DNA from: a virus
DNA length: 58,547 bases
Direction: 5' to 3' (one strand)
IMG/VR virus record: IMGVR_UViG_3300027861_000035
Span: 1-58,547 of that record
Made by a program: the position numbers and the translations under genes. The notes beneath the pieces were generated by a model. It was not told the DNA's origin, searched no databases, and saw only the letters and a program-made list of their open reading frames with translations. Below are positions 36,595-45,658 of the stretch, piece after piece (position 1 is the first letter of the stretch; each line of letters starts with the position of its first letter).

Positions 36595-38164
36595 TAGTTG
36601 TGTCCTCCTCTGTGTACCCTAAAGAAATTAGAACGGGATGAACTAAATCCTTGTGAGGGTACCTGTTAACATCATCAAAAATTATTATACCATCTTTGAC
36701 CATTTTCTGGTCGAAGTAATGAATAGCTTCTAACACACAAGAAGTTTTATGGTTACCGTCGATTAAAACTAACCTGTACGAATTAAGCATGCTAGGCTCT
36801 TCTTTATAAATAGGAACGCCATCTGCAAAAATTTTATAGAAATCTGAATCAGTTAATTTAAAGTAAAGGTAATCTTGCTTATTCTCATGTGCAAAATTAA
36901 ATAATAGAGATTGAGTGTAATACCCTAACCTATTCGTGTACCCAGGATAATTGGCATTATCTTCTATCCGATGTTGATTCCATTCATAGTCCCAGAAAGA
37001 CATATTACCGTAAGGGTCGATGCCTATATGTATATTCGATTGACCTGCCTTAGCGAACGTCTCCATAACTAGTTTCGAGCTCCCACCTTTATAAACACCT
37101 ACTTCTGCTGTGCCTCCATCCAAGTGTAGGATACTAGTGCAGCATCTTATGGTTTGAGATGCAGTCGGACCATCTGGAAACATACCAGTATGCTTTGAGA
37201 AGTCTTCAATTACAGGGACATTAGAAGCGTTATCATCGAAATCCACAGGGGTAGCTTCTTCAGGTACTGGCTTCCACTCCTTAACCTTTAACTCAGGAAG
37301 AGTATCTTTTAAGGTGCCATACAATTCAAATTTGGCACGTAAAGTATCCTTCTCTTTTTCCGTAAACTTCTTAGTACCCTGAAAAGATTCAGTACTCTTC
37401 TCGTCCAGTAACTCAAAAACTCGCGTATAATCTACCCATACATCTGTGGTTGTGAGGATTTCCCCCTCCCCAGTATCAGTATTGTTTCGAGCGTAATATT
37501 CAAAACCCTGAGAAAGATGCCCATTGACATGCAAGGAGCCATTCCAAACATATACGTAAGTCGGGTCAGCAGCCCCTTCAAGAATGGTATTCCCGTAAAC
37601 CCACTTCTTAACGTCTTGCTGCCATTTAGGGTGAGGGTGTTGAGGCGCTTTAAGGTCTCCTGGATTTCCAAAACCTGAAGACTTTAATAAATTTGTGGAA
37701 ATTATGTTACTACCTTCACAGCTATTACATACAGGTTTAACGGTATCTACTCTATCTTTATCATGCATCCACATCAATTGAATTTCTGGCTTGTAGGCAT
37801 CCCCTCCAGTCTCCTCCAGACGTTTAATGCCTTGAGTTAAGTGCCAAGGGAAATACATATCATCATCATCCCAAATAGCAGTGTATTCGCCATTGCAAAA
37901 CGTTATTGCGCTATTATACACGTCAACTATAGAATCAAACTCCCCCGCATTGATAAGCTTTATATCACTCCTACCACTCAACTCTTCGCTTAGAGTAATA
38001 GGAACCTTATGATTATTAAATATTATAAGCTCTTTATCTTTATAACTTTGATTATCATAATAAGCAACTGCTTTAGAGAGAAACTCAAACCTTCCTTTCG
38101 TAGCACATAAACATGTTACTTTAGGTCGGTGAGTAGGAGGTCCTTTGTATTGATTGTCTTCCAT
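36557..38164 (-). CDS. Fusion: GT2 glycosyltransferase plus SAM methyltransferase
   Basis: A 535-residue two-domain protein. Residues ~12-260 are a GT-A glycosyltransferase (PKVTCLCATKGR; GEYTAIWDDDDMYFPWHL, Asp99-102 for metal/nucleotide binding). Residues ~335-535 are a Rossmann methyltransferase of the TylF-like type (GGTAEVGVYKGGSS as SAM site; IGIDPYGN; YRLVLIDGNHK; GIIIFDDVN). It could add and then methylate a sugar. The linker has no membrane segment. Part of a block of five such genes. Confidence 0.8.
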   Translation of the reverse strand: MEDNQYKGPPTHRPKVTCLCATKGRFEFLSKAVAYYDNQSYKDKELIIFNNHKVPITLSEELSGRSDIKLINAGEFDSIVDVYNSAITFCNGEYTAIWDDDDMYFPWHLTQGIKRLEETGGDAYKPEIQLMWMHDKDRVDTVKPVCNSCEGSNIISTNLLKSSGFGNPGDLKAPQHPHPKWQQDVKKWVYGNTILEGAADPTYVYVWNGSLHVNGHLSQGFEYYARNNTDTGEGEILTTTDVWVDYTRVFELLDEKSTESFQGTKKFTEKEKDTLRAKFELYGTLKDTLPELKVKEWKPVPEEATPVDFDDNASNVPVIEDFSKHTGMFPDGPTASQTIRCCTSILHLDGGTAEVGVYKGGSSKLVMETFAKAGQSNIHIGIDPYGNMSFWDYEWNQHRIEDNANYPGYTNRLGYYTQSLLFNFAHENKQDYLYFKLTDSDFYKIFADGVPIYKEEPSMLNSYRLVLIDGNHKTSCVLEAIHYFDQKMVKDGIIIFDDVNRYPHKDLVHPVLISLGYTEEDTTNDRIAYKCNKLN

Positions 38165-38172
38165 AATAGTAT

Positions 38173-38787
38173 TTAATAGTGTTCTCCTAAAACCTCAGAA
38201 ATAAATTTAGGAGGGTGTTTCAACCCTATCTCTGCGTAAAGAACGAAATCCGATTGCTCGCGTTTATCTTTCCATCCCCCTATACCGTGCCACACCCATC
38301 TCTTTGCTACTAATTGCATGCAATCGATATTGCCATACACAACGGGGTTCCCTGTAAGGACCGTATATTTACTATAATCCCTTTCAGGCTGGTACCCTCT
38401 CCACTGCTGTCCGTGTTTATCAACGTGTGTTATCAGCCCCATCATTTTTACAACAAAGACTAGAACATCATCCGAGTAAGTAGAGAGAACTTCCAGGCAA
38501 TCGGGATGCAGAACGTTGTCTGGGTTAAAATGAATAATGTATTCGCCTTTAGCCTTATTTATACCAAAGTCACGAAGGGAATGACCCCAATCATTATAAC
38601 GCTTCTTAGTGCAGACTACTTCGACTGGGAAATCTTCTTCAGTAAGAAGAGGACCATCATGAATACAAATAATCTCGAAGTCTTTACACGTTTGATTTAG
38701 AATGCTATTAACCCCACGCAAAAAAGTATCATGGTCGATACTTCCCTGGTAATGAGGCATAATAATACTAAATCTAGGAGAGGTCAC
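38173..38787 (-). CDS. GT2-family glycosyltransferase
   Basis: A 204-residue protein: FSIIMPHYQGSI at the N-terminus, LNQTCKDFEIICIHDG, and GEYIIHFNPDNVLHPDCL, where the usual DxD is replaced by NPDN. That may alter metal use or mean a relaxed active site. It starts with GTG at 38787, overlapping the stop of the small membrane gene upstream (GTGA). Confidence 0.75.
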   Translation of the reverse strand: MTSPRFSIIMPHYQGSIDHDTFLRGVNSILNQTCKDFEIICIHDGPLLTEEDFPVEVVCTKKRYNDWGHSLRDFGINKAKGEYIIHFNPDNVLHPDCLEVLSTYSDDVLVFVVKMMGLITHVDKHGQQWRGYQPERDYSKYTVLTGNPVVYGNIDCMQLVAKRWVWHGIGGWKDKREQSDFVLYAEIGLKHPPKFISEVLGEHY

Positions 38788-38945
38788 TCCCCACCCCTCA
38801 AGTAAGAATCCTTGTCAAGGGATTTCCTAGCAGTACTACTAGTAGGCACTCGCATAATAACGTGAAACTGTAGGGCTGGGAGAGCGAAGCCTAAAATAAA
38901 GGCTATAAAGCCGATACCCGCTACTATAAAACTAACTGTTTCCAT
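38784..38945 (-). CDS. Small membrane protein
   Basis: A 53-residue ORF (METVSFIVAGIGFIAFILGF...) with one membrane helix and a basic tail. It overlaps the GT4 gene end by 14 bases and the GT2 start by four, so it lies exactly between two glycosyltransferases. It might anchor them to the membrane; inference from position. Confidence 0.6.
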   Translation of the reverse strand: METVSFIVAGIGFIAFILGFALPALQFHVIMRVPTSSTARKSLDKDSYLRGGE

Positions 38946-40179
38946 CGTCTGTACCTGCATCTTCTTGTTTGTGTTTAAGCGTACCTTCTTTGGCCTTTAT
39001 AATCTCATTATAAAGTTCAATTCTTCCGTATACATTTTTGTTGATATCAAAATGCTTATCGACTACCTTTTTAAGGTTCTGACCCATCTCACGTGTATGT
39101 TTAGGGTCCTTAATACATTTGGTAAGGTACCTAACCCAGTCCTTTTTAGGGTTATCGGAATCAATAAGATACCCTGTATGACCATTAAAGATAGTCTCGT
39201 CATAGCACCCTACATTAGAAGCTACGAGAGGTACGCCATACCTACCACACTCAGCAACCTTAATTTCAGATTTTGAGTCATTGAAGTTATTCATTTGAAG
39301 GGGGGCTATAGCGATATCAATGTTAGTGTACATCTTACCATAATTCTCAGCAGGTAGGGCTCCATACACTTGAAAATTGTGATGTCTAATACCATGACTC
39401 AACATATTTTGATAATTATCCCACACATCTTGTTGCCAGTCAGGCTCAGGCTTACCCGTCTCCTTATTGATAGGCATAGGGGGACGACCATACCAACCCC
39501 AATGTACATTCTCAGGACCTGCTCTAGCGTTTACAGCCATTGCTACTCCAGGGAACTCCTTAACATCCTCTTCATGGTGAATACCTCCAACCCATCCTAT
39601 CCTAGTTAGCTTCTTTCTAGGTGGGGGTAACTTAAGTTCATTCCATGCAGGTAGGTTAAAGTCGATTGCGTTTTTAATAATAACCAAAGCACGACCAACA
39701 TGCTCAGCTATCCTCTCCGCAAACTTTCTCTGGGTAACTGATACAATATCTACCATACCATAAATTCGCTTAGTTAGGTCTGCGAGTTTATTATCTTTAT
39801 AAGCGCCAAACAACCTATGACCTTCATACAAATCAGTAAGCAAGTCATCATTATCGTAATGCGTTAACTTACCTGCAAGCCCTGCGCGGTGCATCAACTC
39901 CAAGGTGTAATTACCTCCGAAGTTATGAATGTTCTGATGGAAAACTACGTCTGCCCATTCAATGTTTTCAGGAGTCCAATCCTTTAAAATAACAGGCTTA
40001 CCATCTTGGTTAGCTTGCATAGCTTCTTTATCCCATCCTAGAGGGTTCATATCCATACGGACTTCAACCTCATCAGAGTGCAACTCCTGCAATTTATTAC
40101 AAGGGAGGATGACACGATAATACGCGCATCCTCCCTCGTTTGCAGGACAAGCTAAAATCTTCAACTTGTCTTTTTTCAT
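38932..40179 (-). CDS. GT4-like glycosyltransferase (GT-B fold)
   Basis: A 415-residue protein. The N-terminal domain (LKILACPANEGGCAYYRVIL; ADVVFHQNIHNFGG) and C-terminal domain (RIGWVGGIHHEEDV; IDIAIAPLQMNNFNDSKSEI then KVAECGRYGVPLVAS with the nucleotide-binding Glu) are those of GT-B transferases. It is first in the glycosyltransferase block, just after the SSB gene. The donor and acceptor are unknown; phage DNA, virion protein or host surface are options. Confidence 0.8.
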   Translation of the reverse strand: MKKDKLKILACPANEGGCAYYRVILPCNKLQELHSDEVEVRMDMNPLGWDKEAMQANQDGKPVILKDWTPENIEWADVVFHQNIHNFGGNYTLELMHRAGLAGKLTHYDNDDLLTDLYEGHRLFGAYKDNKLADLTKRIYGMVDIVSVTQRKFAERIAEHVGRALVIIKNAIDFNLPAWNELKLPPPRKKLTRIGWVGGIHHEEDVKEFPGVAMAVNARAGPENVHWGWYGRPPMPINKETGKPEPDWQQDVWDNYQNMLSHGIRHHNFQVYGALPAENYGKMYTNIDIAIAPLQMNNFNDSKSEIKVAECGRYGVPLVASNVGCYDETIFNGHTGYLIDSDNPKKDWVRYLTKCIKDPKHTREMGQNLKKVVDKHFDINKNVYGRIELYNEIIKAKEGTLKHKQEDAGTDDGNS

Positions 40180-40183
40180 ATTT

Positions 40184-40933
40184 TTAGTCTACTTTAAGGC
40201 TTTTAAGGTTGGATAGAAAATCAGTGTCGTCATCATCCTTGGACTCAGGAGTCCCCTTTCCACTTGGACCACCAGCCACAAGAGTCTCTAGTTCCATTGC
40301 CATCGTCTTAAGGTCATCATACTCAGCAACCTTTACAAGGCCATGAATATCATGAAGCTCATCCATCCATTCTGAAGCCTCTTTTTTAGTACCTGCTTGG
40401 CTCTGTTTAGGTTTAGGCCCAGACTTGTCGTAATTAGGCCACTGCCCTTGAGTATCTTTCACGACCTTGAAATCCCAGCCTTCTTCCAAGCTAGTAATAT
40501 CACCATAATCCTCATCAAAGAAGCAATCGAGAATCTTACCGAAGAGCTTCATACCCATGGAAAGAATCTTTACACTACCGTCTCGGCGGTCTACAACATT
40601 TGTGTAATAACGTTTGCGGGGCTTAATCTGACGAGCGAGGTCTTGAGCCTCATCCTTCATCGGACCTTCCACCTTCCACAATCGAAAATACAAATCACAT
40701 ACAGGGCAGTCGCCGCCTTTTACTCGGGGGCAGTGATGATTTTTATCGTTGATACGGTGAATTGCCGTCTCAGCGTAGAATTCAGAACCCTCTTCTTTAG
40801 GAGGGAGAACACGAATAACCGAAGTACCTTCTTCCATCATGAAGAATTTCTTAAGGAAATCATCGTTACCGCCACCACTTTGGGCTTTCTGAATTTGTTC
40901 GTACTTTTTACGTAGCTCGTCTAAGTTTACCAT
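40184..40933 (-). CDS. T4 gp32-like single-stranded DNA-binding protein
   Basis: A 249-residue protein that coats ssDNA during replication and recombination. EEGTSVIRVLPP and the zinc cluster HHCPRVKGGDCPVC (His66/67, Cys68, Cys76, Cys79) match gp32, as does the acidic C-terminal tail (SKDDDDTDFLSNL) that recruits partners. MVNLDELRKKYEQIQKAQSG resembles the self-association N-terminus. A CTATAACA box lies 73 bases upstream (41006-41013). Confidence 0.85.
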   Translation of the reverse strand: MVNLDELRKKYEQIQKAQSGGGNDDFLKKFFMMEEGTSVIRVLPPKEEGSEFYAETAIHRINDKNHHCPRVKGGDCPVCDLYFRLWKVEGPMKDEAQDLARQIKPRKRYYTNVVDRRDGSVKILSMGMKLFGKILDCFFDEDYGDITSLEEGWDFKVVKDTQGQWPNYDKSGPKPKQSQAGTKKEASEWMDELHDIHGLVKVAEYDDLKTMAMELETLVAGGPSGKGTPESKDDDDTDFLSNLKSLKVD

Positions 40934-41005
40934 TGTTTTTTTATTGTTGAAATTAGTTTTGAATAGATATCACAAGCCAGAGTGGCGTGCGGTTTCCCTT
41001 CATTC

Positions 41006-41013
41006 TGTTATAG
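41006..41013 (-). promoter_or_regulatory. CTATAACA box
   Basis: On the minus strand upstream of the SSB gene, within the end of the preceding intergenic stretch. Confidence 0.4.
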
Positions 41014-41014
41014 T

Positions 41015-41467
41015 CTAACTGGTGTAATTATCCCCAATTAATTTGGATTCTGCTCGTTTATTAGCAGATATTTGGACTAGCATATCCTTCTGATGGTCAA
41101 GGGAGTTAAGGATGTTTTTCGCTAAGTAATACTTGTGCGATGCTTCTTGGTAGGCAAGCTGTGCTTTGGCTACTGATTCGCAGGTAATAACGTAGGAGTC
41201 TAAAGCCCTGTCGGTAGCTTTCTTACCCTCCTCTATAAACTCTTGGCGTCTTTCCTCTTTAACACTAGCCTCTTCACGGTCACGCTTAAACCCAAAGTTC
41301 TCCATCTCCCGTTTGGCGTAAGCAAGAACCGCGCCAAAAAATGCGTATACTCCTGTATGAGTAAGAAGTGCCTGCTCTACGCTATGCTCATTGATATTGA
41401 GATACTTTTTAGTTATATCCAAATACGAAGTTTCGAGGCTGTGATACGTGGTTTGAATATCATTCAT
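41015..41467 (-). CDS. Coiled-coil hypothetical protein
   Basis: A 150-residue helical protein (YHSLETSYLDITKKYLNINE; FKRDREEASVKEERRQEFIE), strongly predicted coiled coil. It lies between SSB and the HExxH protein among replication genes, and could be a recombination mediator or loader, by position only. Confidence 0.55.
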   Translation of the reverse strand: MNDIQTTYHSLETSYLDITKKYLNINEHSVEQALLTHTGVYAFFGAVLAYAKREMENFGFKRDREEASVKEERRQEFIEEGKKATDRALDSYVITCESVAKAQLAYQEASHKYYLAKNILNSLDHQKDMLVQISANKRAESKLIGDNYTS

Positions 41468-41804
41468 GAGGACTAAAAATAAAGGTGAATAGTTCAGGGT
41501 TTAACCCTGCAAATTGCTGTATCATATTTGAAGTTACAGTTGTTAAGTACTCATTACCTAGTGTAGGCATCTCATCATCATCTCCTAGCCCATAACAATC
41601 AAAACCTATATGGCAAATTTCATGAAGTAGAGTTCCTTTGTAATCTTCAGGGCATTGATTGGGGTCAATCGTAAGAAGGCATTTAGGGAAATCAACACAA
41701 CCATAAAGGTTATCCTTAAGAAGACCTTGTTGCTTAATAGTAAATGTTTTGATGCCAGTATAAACAACCATAGGATGTTCTAGCTTAGGGAATTTAGGTG
41801 TCAT
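41460..41804 (-). CDS. Metallopeptidase-like protein (HExxH)
   Basis: A 114-residue protein with LLHEICHIGFDCYGLGDDDE, the zinc-binding HExxH helix, in a layout seen in small phage metallopeptidases distantly related to SprT/IrrE types. The third ligand is unclear. Eight-base overlap with the coiled-coil gene. Confidence 0.65.
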   Translation of the reverse strand: MTPKFPKLEHPMVVYTGIKTFTIKQQGLLKDNLYGCVDFPKCLLTIDPNQCPEDYKGTLLHEICHIGFDCYGLGDDDEMPTLGNEYLTTVTSNMIQQFAGLNPELFTFIFSPHE

Positions 41805-43086
41805 TTGATGTGGTTTGGGTTATTACTAGTCTAGTATAATCAATAGCGATGGGGGTAATGAATCTTGCCCGACCATTACGAGACTTCATAAGGTAGAGTC
41901 TAGCTAGACCCTCATCGAATTCCTGTTCGGTTTGGTTAATTGAAAAGACTAAATCGCAAACTCGGATTTTTCCATACGAATCAGCAAGCTCCGAGTCTGT
42001 AATAATGCTGACCTTTTTACCTTCTCGATTCGTTTGGGTTGCAGTCCAAACAAGACATTCGTACTCACTAGCACACCCACGAAGTTCTTGTGCGAGGCGT
42101 TCTTGCCCTGCGTACTCCGCCATGTCTTTCTCCGTCTTCATCAACTCAAGGTAATCCATTACAATTACATCAGGAGTAAAATCTTCATAGTTCTTTAACT
42201 GGTTGAGGTAAGCTCGTAGTCCAGTAACAGAAAGCCTCTTGCAGGGAAACTCTTTAATAACAAGACGACCTCGTTCCTCCCACTGCTTTGAAATAGTATC
42301 CAACCGTTCTTCAATGTCGTCTACACGATTCGCCAATTCCTTTTGCTGAATTCTCGTAAAGATACTATCCAATCTTTGAGCAACTCTATCCTCTGCCATT
42401 TCAAGAGAGATGTACAGAACATTATGCCCATCCAATACAGAACGGGCAGCTTGATTTGCCAAGAACAAGGACTTACCTACCCCTGGAGGGGCTACAACCA
42501 TAGCCATCTCTTTATGTGCAAGACCGCCCTCAAGAGCCTCGTTAATACTCTCGAAAGGGGTACGGAACTTAGGAACGATAGCGGCATTATTTAGACGCTC
42601 CCACCTTTCTTTAACATCGGTAAAGTAATCGGTTCCTAGGTCAACGTTTCTATTAACAGAAAACGCATTCCTAACCTCCTCTTCAATAGCTCCAAAATTC
42701 TTTTTCTTTAGGTGGTCAACGGATTTAAGAATAGCATCCTTAACAGCCTGCTCCTTAGCAAACTCCTCTACCTTATCAAGATAGAACTCCTGGTTATCAA
42801 TAGATTTTTCATCAAGCCCATTAATAGCCCCTAACTCGTCTCGGTAATCTCCGAATAACTCATTAGAGGTTAAAGTAGACTTGGTTTCTTCTAGAAGCTG
42901 GTCGTCCGTTGGGAGCTTCTTGTATTGTAGGAAGAAATTGGTGATGACGGTATACATCTTTTGGTGGGACGGGAACTCGAAGTACTCGTCCTTGACCATT
43001 GGCATAATCTGCAAGAGGAAAGCCTCGTCAGATTTTGCCAGATAAATGATACCCCTTTGAATTGAATCTTGAAATTTGTAAGCCAC
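41794..43086 (-). CDS. Replicative DNA helicase (DnaB/gp41-like)
   Basis: A 430-residue hexameric helicase that unwinds the fork. N-terminal helical domain (residues ~1-150), then RecA-like core: Walker A APPGVGKS (199-206), VLYISLEMAEDRVAQRL (H1a), VIVMDYLELM (Walker B), TATQTNREG (H3) and the C-terminal MKSRNGR. The frame starts with GTG at 43086. CTATAATA box at 43091-43098. No primase seen in this window. Confidence 0.92.
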   Translation of the reverse strand: MAYKFQDSIQRGIIYLAKSDEAFLLQIMPMVKDEYFEFPSHQKMYTVITNFFLQYKKLPTDDQLLEETKSTLTSNELFGDYRDELGAINGLDEKSIDNQEFYLDKVEEFAKEQAVKDAILKSVDHLKKKNFGAIEEEVRNAFSVNRNVDLGTDYFTDVKERWERLNNAAIVPKFRTPFESINEALEGGLAHKEMAMVVAPPGVGKSLFLANQAARSVLDGHNVLYISLEMAEDRVAQRLDSIFTRIQQKELANRVDDIEERLDTISKQWEERGRLVIKEFPCKRLSVTGLRAYLNQLKNYEDFTPDVIVMDYLELMKTEKDMAEYAGQERLAQELRGCASEYECLVWTATQTNREGKKVSIITDSELADSYGKIRVCDLVFSINQTEQEFDEGLARLYLMKSRNGRARFITPIAIDYTRLVITQTTSNDT

Positions 43087-43090
43087 GACC

Positions 43091-43098
43091 TATTATAG
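43091..43098 (-). promoter_or_regulatory. CTATAATA box
   Basis: On the minus strand, four bases before the GTG start of the helicase. Confidence 0.45.
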
Positions 43099-43551
43099 TC
43101 CCGTCATGTTAATTCCTGACCCCGTACTGCCAAAACCCCCAGAACCCCTAAAAGTCTCTTCCTCTATAAACTCAGCGGCCGTCACCTCTTGAAGGATTGC
43201 GGTAGGCAGTTTAGATAGCACTAGCTGAGCTATACGTTCGCCAGCCTTTACTGTAGTATTAGAGGGGGAAATACACGAAAGGGCAATCTTTACCTCACCA
43301 CGATAATCCGAATCTATGGTGCCTGGAGAGTTAGGTATAACACACCCACGCTTACACATAGAGCTTCGTAACCGTAACTGACCTTCGTACCCTTTAGGGA
43401 TAATGATATGAATACCAGTACCTAGTATTTTTGTGGTACCCGTAGGTATGACAGCATCCTCAGTTATAGCTAAATCGAACCCAGCGGACTCCTCTGTATG
43501 AAACTTAGGAGTAGGATTCTTAGACGTGTTTAAGATTTTTATAAATATCAT
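43093..43551 (-). CDS. dut: dUTPase
   Basis: A 152-residue trimeric dUTP pyrophosphatase that converts dUTP to dUMP, keeping uracil out of DNA and feeding dTMP synthesis. All five motifs are visible: AGFDLAI, RLRSSMCKRG, PGTIDSDYRGEVKIAL, GERIAQLVL and the C-terminal RGSGGFGSTG. It also has a UDG-like gene nearby (48642), consistent with control of uracil. The CTATAATA box at 43560 precedes it. Confidence 0.94.
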   Translation of the reverse strand: MIFIKILNTSKNPTPKFHTEESAGFDLAITEDAVIPTGTTKILGTGIHIIIPKGYEGQLRLRSSMCKRGCVIPNSPGTIDSDYRGEVKIALSCISPSNTTVKAGERIAQLVLSKLPTAILQEVTAAEFIEEETFRGSGGFGSTGSGINMTGL

Positions 43552-44045
43552 TAGTCTTCTATTATAGTACTTTTTCGAGCCTTTTCAACACCTTCAACTT
43601 CTTTGCCTACTGATTTTTTAGACACCTCGGCACGGGCTTTAGCTTCTGTATCACTTACGCGATTAAAACCCATATCTTTAGCCCCTTGCTCATCTAGAGT
43701 GTACCCTGCATAGGGTCTTTGAGAGTTATAGTCAGAATGTTCTTCCTCCCCCCCTAAAATGCTATTTTTGGCAGCGGCAATTTCTTTCCTCATCCATTCA
43801 TGCTCCGCATCAGCGCGGTAGGACCTAGTTTGGAACAAGTAACCCCCCTTAACTGAGACATTGGCTACTCCCAAGGAGTAATCTCTTTCAGACCACCCCT
43901 TACACTCACCCTCACCGCATGGAAATCTAATATTACCGCTCTCAGAACGCCCAAACTCTTTTTCAATATCAGCGTAATCAGTAAAGGAAATAATTAATTC
44001 GGTAGCAGTACGACAGTTTAAACAAATATGGTTATAAATAGGCAT
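43551..44045 (-). CDS. Zinc-binding hypothetical protein
   Basis: A 164-residue protein starting MPIYNHICLNCRTATELIIS, like FmdB-type regulator zinc ribbons (CxxC), with a second pair in FPCGEGECKGW. The C-terminal half is acidic and disordered. Located between dUTPase and gp46; overlaps both by one base. Role unknown. Confidence 0.65.
   Translation of the reverse strand: MPIYNHICLNCRTATELIISFTDYADIEKEFGRSESGNIRFPCGEGECKGWSERDYSLGVANVSVKGGYLFQTRSYRADAEHEWMRKEIAAAKNSILGGEEEHSDYNSQRPYAGYTLDEQGAKDMGFNRVSDTEAKARAEVSKKSVGKEVEGVEKARKSTIIED
43560..43567 (-). promoter_or_regulatory. CTATAATA box
   Basis: On the minus strand, eight bases before the dUTPase ATG and inside the end of the preceding gene. 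Confidence 0.4.
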
Positions 44046-45658
44046 TATAGTTTTTTAACCTTTGAGATGTGGTTCTCCTTAGTAACTTCTAAGATATCCG
44101 ACCAGTCTTCTATAAGAGACGTCAAATTATCGTTATGAGTTATAATAAATAATCTTTTCGTTAAGGTTATTTGTTGTATTAACTCATACAACCCTTTTAT
44201 ACCCTCCTCATCTAGCGAGTCAGCGATTTCGTCAAAGAATACGACATTGGACCTTTCCTTTCCTGTAAGGAGAAGGAGGTCGTTTAGAGCCAGCATGACG
44301 GAAAGGGATAGTTTCTTCTTTTCTCCCCCAGACAACGTACTGAAATAAGAAGTCTTCTTTTTATTGAGGATAGTTTCTTGTAGCAGGTCATCAAATTCTA
44401 TGGAGAAATTACCTTGAGTTAGAAACCCAAGATAGTAATTAGAACGCTCATTGAAGAATGAAAGGATATTACGGATAACATACTTAACTAAACCTTGTTC
44501 TGAGAATGCAGTCTCCCAGAACCTCATAAGGTCGTACTGCTTTTGAGCAGTAGACATATCCTCTATATGCTCTTTACATATCTGCTTCTGAGTCTTGAGT
44601 TGACCTTTTAATATTTCAATTTCCGCTTCAAAAGATTTAACCTTTTCGATAAGGTCGAAATCCTCAAGCTGGATAGGAAGTTTGACTTCTGACAACTCCT
44701 TCCTTATCTTATGAACAAAGGGTAATATGTCCTCCATATCCTCGCCTGATTGCTTAGCGATTTTTTTATCTTCTTGTAACATTTCCCAGATATGGAAAGA
44801 TACTTTATCACAATGTTCGCATTTACCGTTCTCGTATTTTTCAATACGCGCTAAGGCACGTTCCGCAATACCACGAACCTCATTTTTCTTGGAAAGTAGA
44901 CGGTTATACTCTACCTCTAAATCATGGTTCTTGCGCTCTATCTCTTGTATCTCTGAAATGGTATGGCTTTTAACAAAAGCAAGCTTTTCGGGGGTAAGGG
45001 ATTTATCAGCCTCCTTACACATCTTCGTAAGGTCATTTTTACGGTCACGTATAACACCCAATTTAAAGTTAGCATCATCAACTAAGGTGCTGTATACTTT
45101 CTTATCGTTATTGTTCTTTGATTTTATCGCCTTAATGTGTTGCCTCTGCTTAAACAACTCAGAGACGCTTAGAAAGTTCTGGATGATGGTTCTCTTCTCT
45201 TCCGCGCTTGCGGTGAGGAAGTTGGTGGAGTTCCCTTGACCGAAAACTATCGAGGCTAAAAATACGGACGAATTCGTATTAAGGATACTCTCTAGATATT
45301 TTTGAGTTTGATTAACCCCCTCTTTGGTGCAGTTCTCACCGTCAACCCTTACTTTAAGCATGGGAGGCTTTTTAGTCCTCTCAATAACCACGTTATCGTT
45401 AACTCGTATGGTTACTCTGCATTTACCTTTCGTATTAAGATTGCCGAGGCTCTTTTCCGTAGTCTTCCTGATAGTCTTTCCGAATAAAGCAAATGCAACA
45501 GCCTCAATAATGCTACTCTTCCCAGCACCATTTGAAGACTTTGGCTTGGTATCGTTATTAACTCCAACTACACGGACAAGCTCCGAGAAATCCTCGAAGT
45601 CTACCTCTGCTTCTTCAATAGATAAGAAGTTTTCTATTTTTATTGTATTAAGTTTCAT
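44045..45658 (-). CDS. gp46/SbcC-like recombination nuclease ATPase subunit
   Basis: A 537-residue SMC-like ATPase that with gp47 resects DNA ends. Walker A SNGAGKSSI (42-50), coiled-coil arms either side of a CEHC zinc-hook motif (about residue 280), and C-terminal LSGGEKKKLSLSV signature plus VVFFDEIADSLD Walker B. Shorter than bacterial SbcC, as T4 gp46 is. Overlaps gp47 by 11 bases. Confidence 0.92.
   Translation of the reverse strand: MKLNTIKIENFLSIEEAEVDFEDFSELVRVVGVNNDTKPKSSNGAGKSSIIEAVAFALFGKTIRKTTEKSLGNLNTKGKCRVTIRVNDNVVIERTKKPPMLKVRVDGENCTKEGVNQTQKYLESILNTNSSVFLASIVFGQGNSTNFLTASAEEKRTIIQNFLSVSELFKQRQHIKAIKSKNNNDKKVYSTLVDDANFKLGVIRDRKNDLTKMCKEADKSLTPEKLAFVKSHTISEIQEIERKNHDLEVEYNRLLSKKNEVRGIAERALARIEKYENGKCEHCDKVSFHIWEMLQEDKKIAKQSGEDMEDILPFVHKIRKELSEVKLPIQLEDFDLIEKVKSFEAEIEILKGQLKTQKQICKEHIEDMSTAQKQYDLMRFWETAFSEQGLVKYVIRNILSFFNERSNYYLGFLTQGNFSIEFDDLLQETILNKKKTSYFSTLSGGEKKKLSLSVMLALNDLLLLTGKERSNVVFFDEIADSLDEEGIKGLYELIQQITLTKRLFIITHNDNLTSLIEDWSDILEVTKENHISKVKKL

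Noticed and set aside
44727-45239. 170-residue plus-strand ORF inside the gp46-like gene
   Set aside because: Mirror of the coiled-coil coding sequence; Ser/Leu-rich as expected for antisense of Glu/Lys codons.
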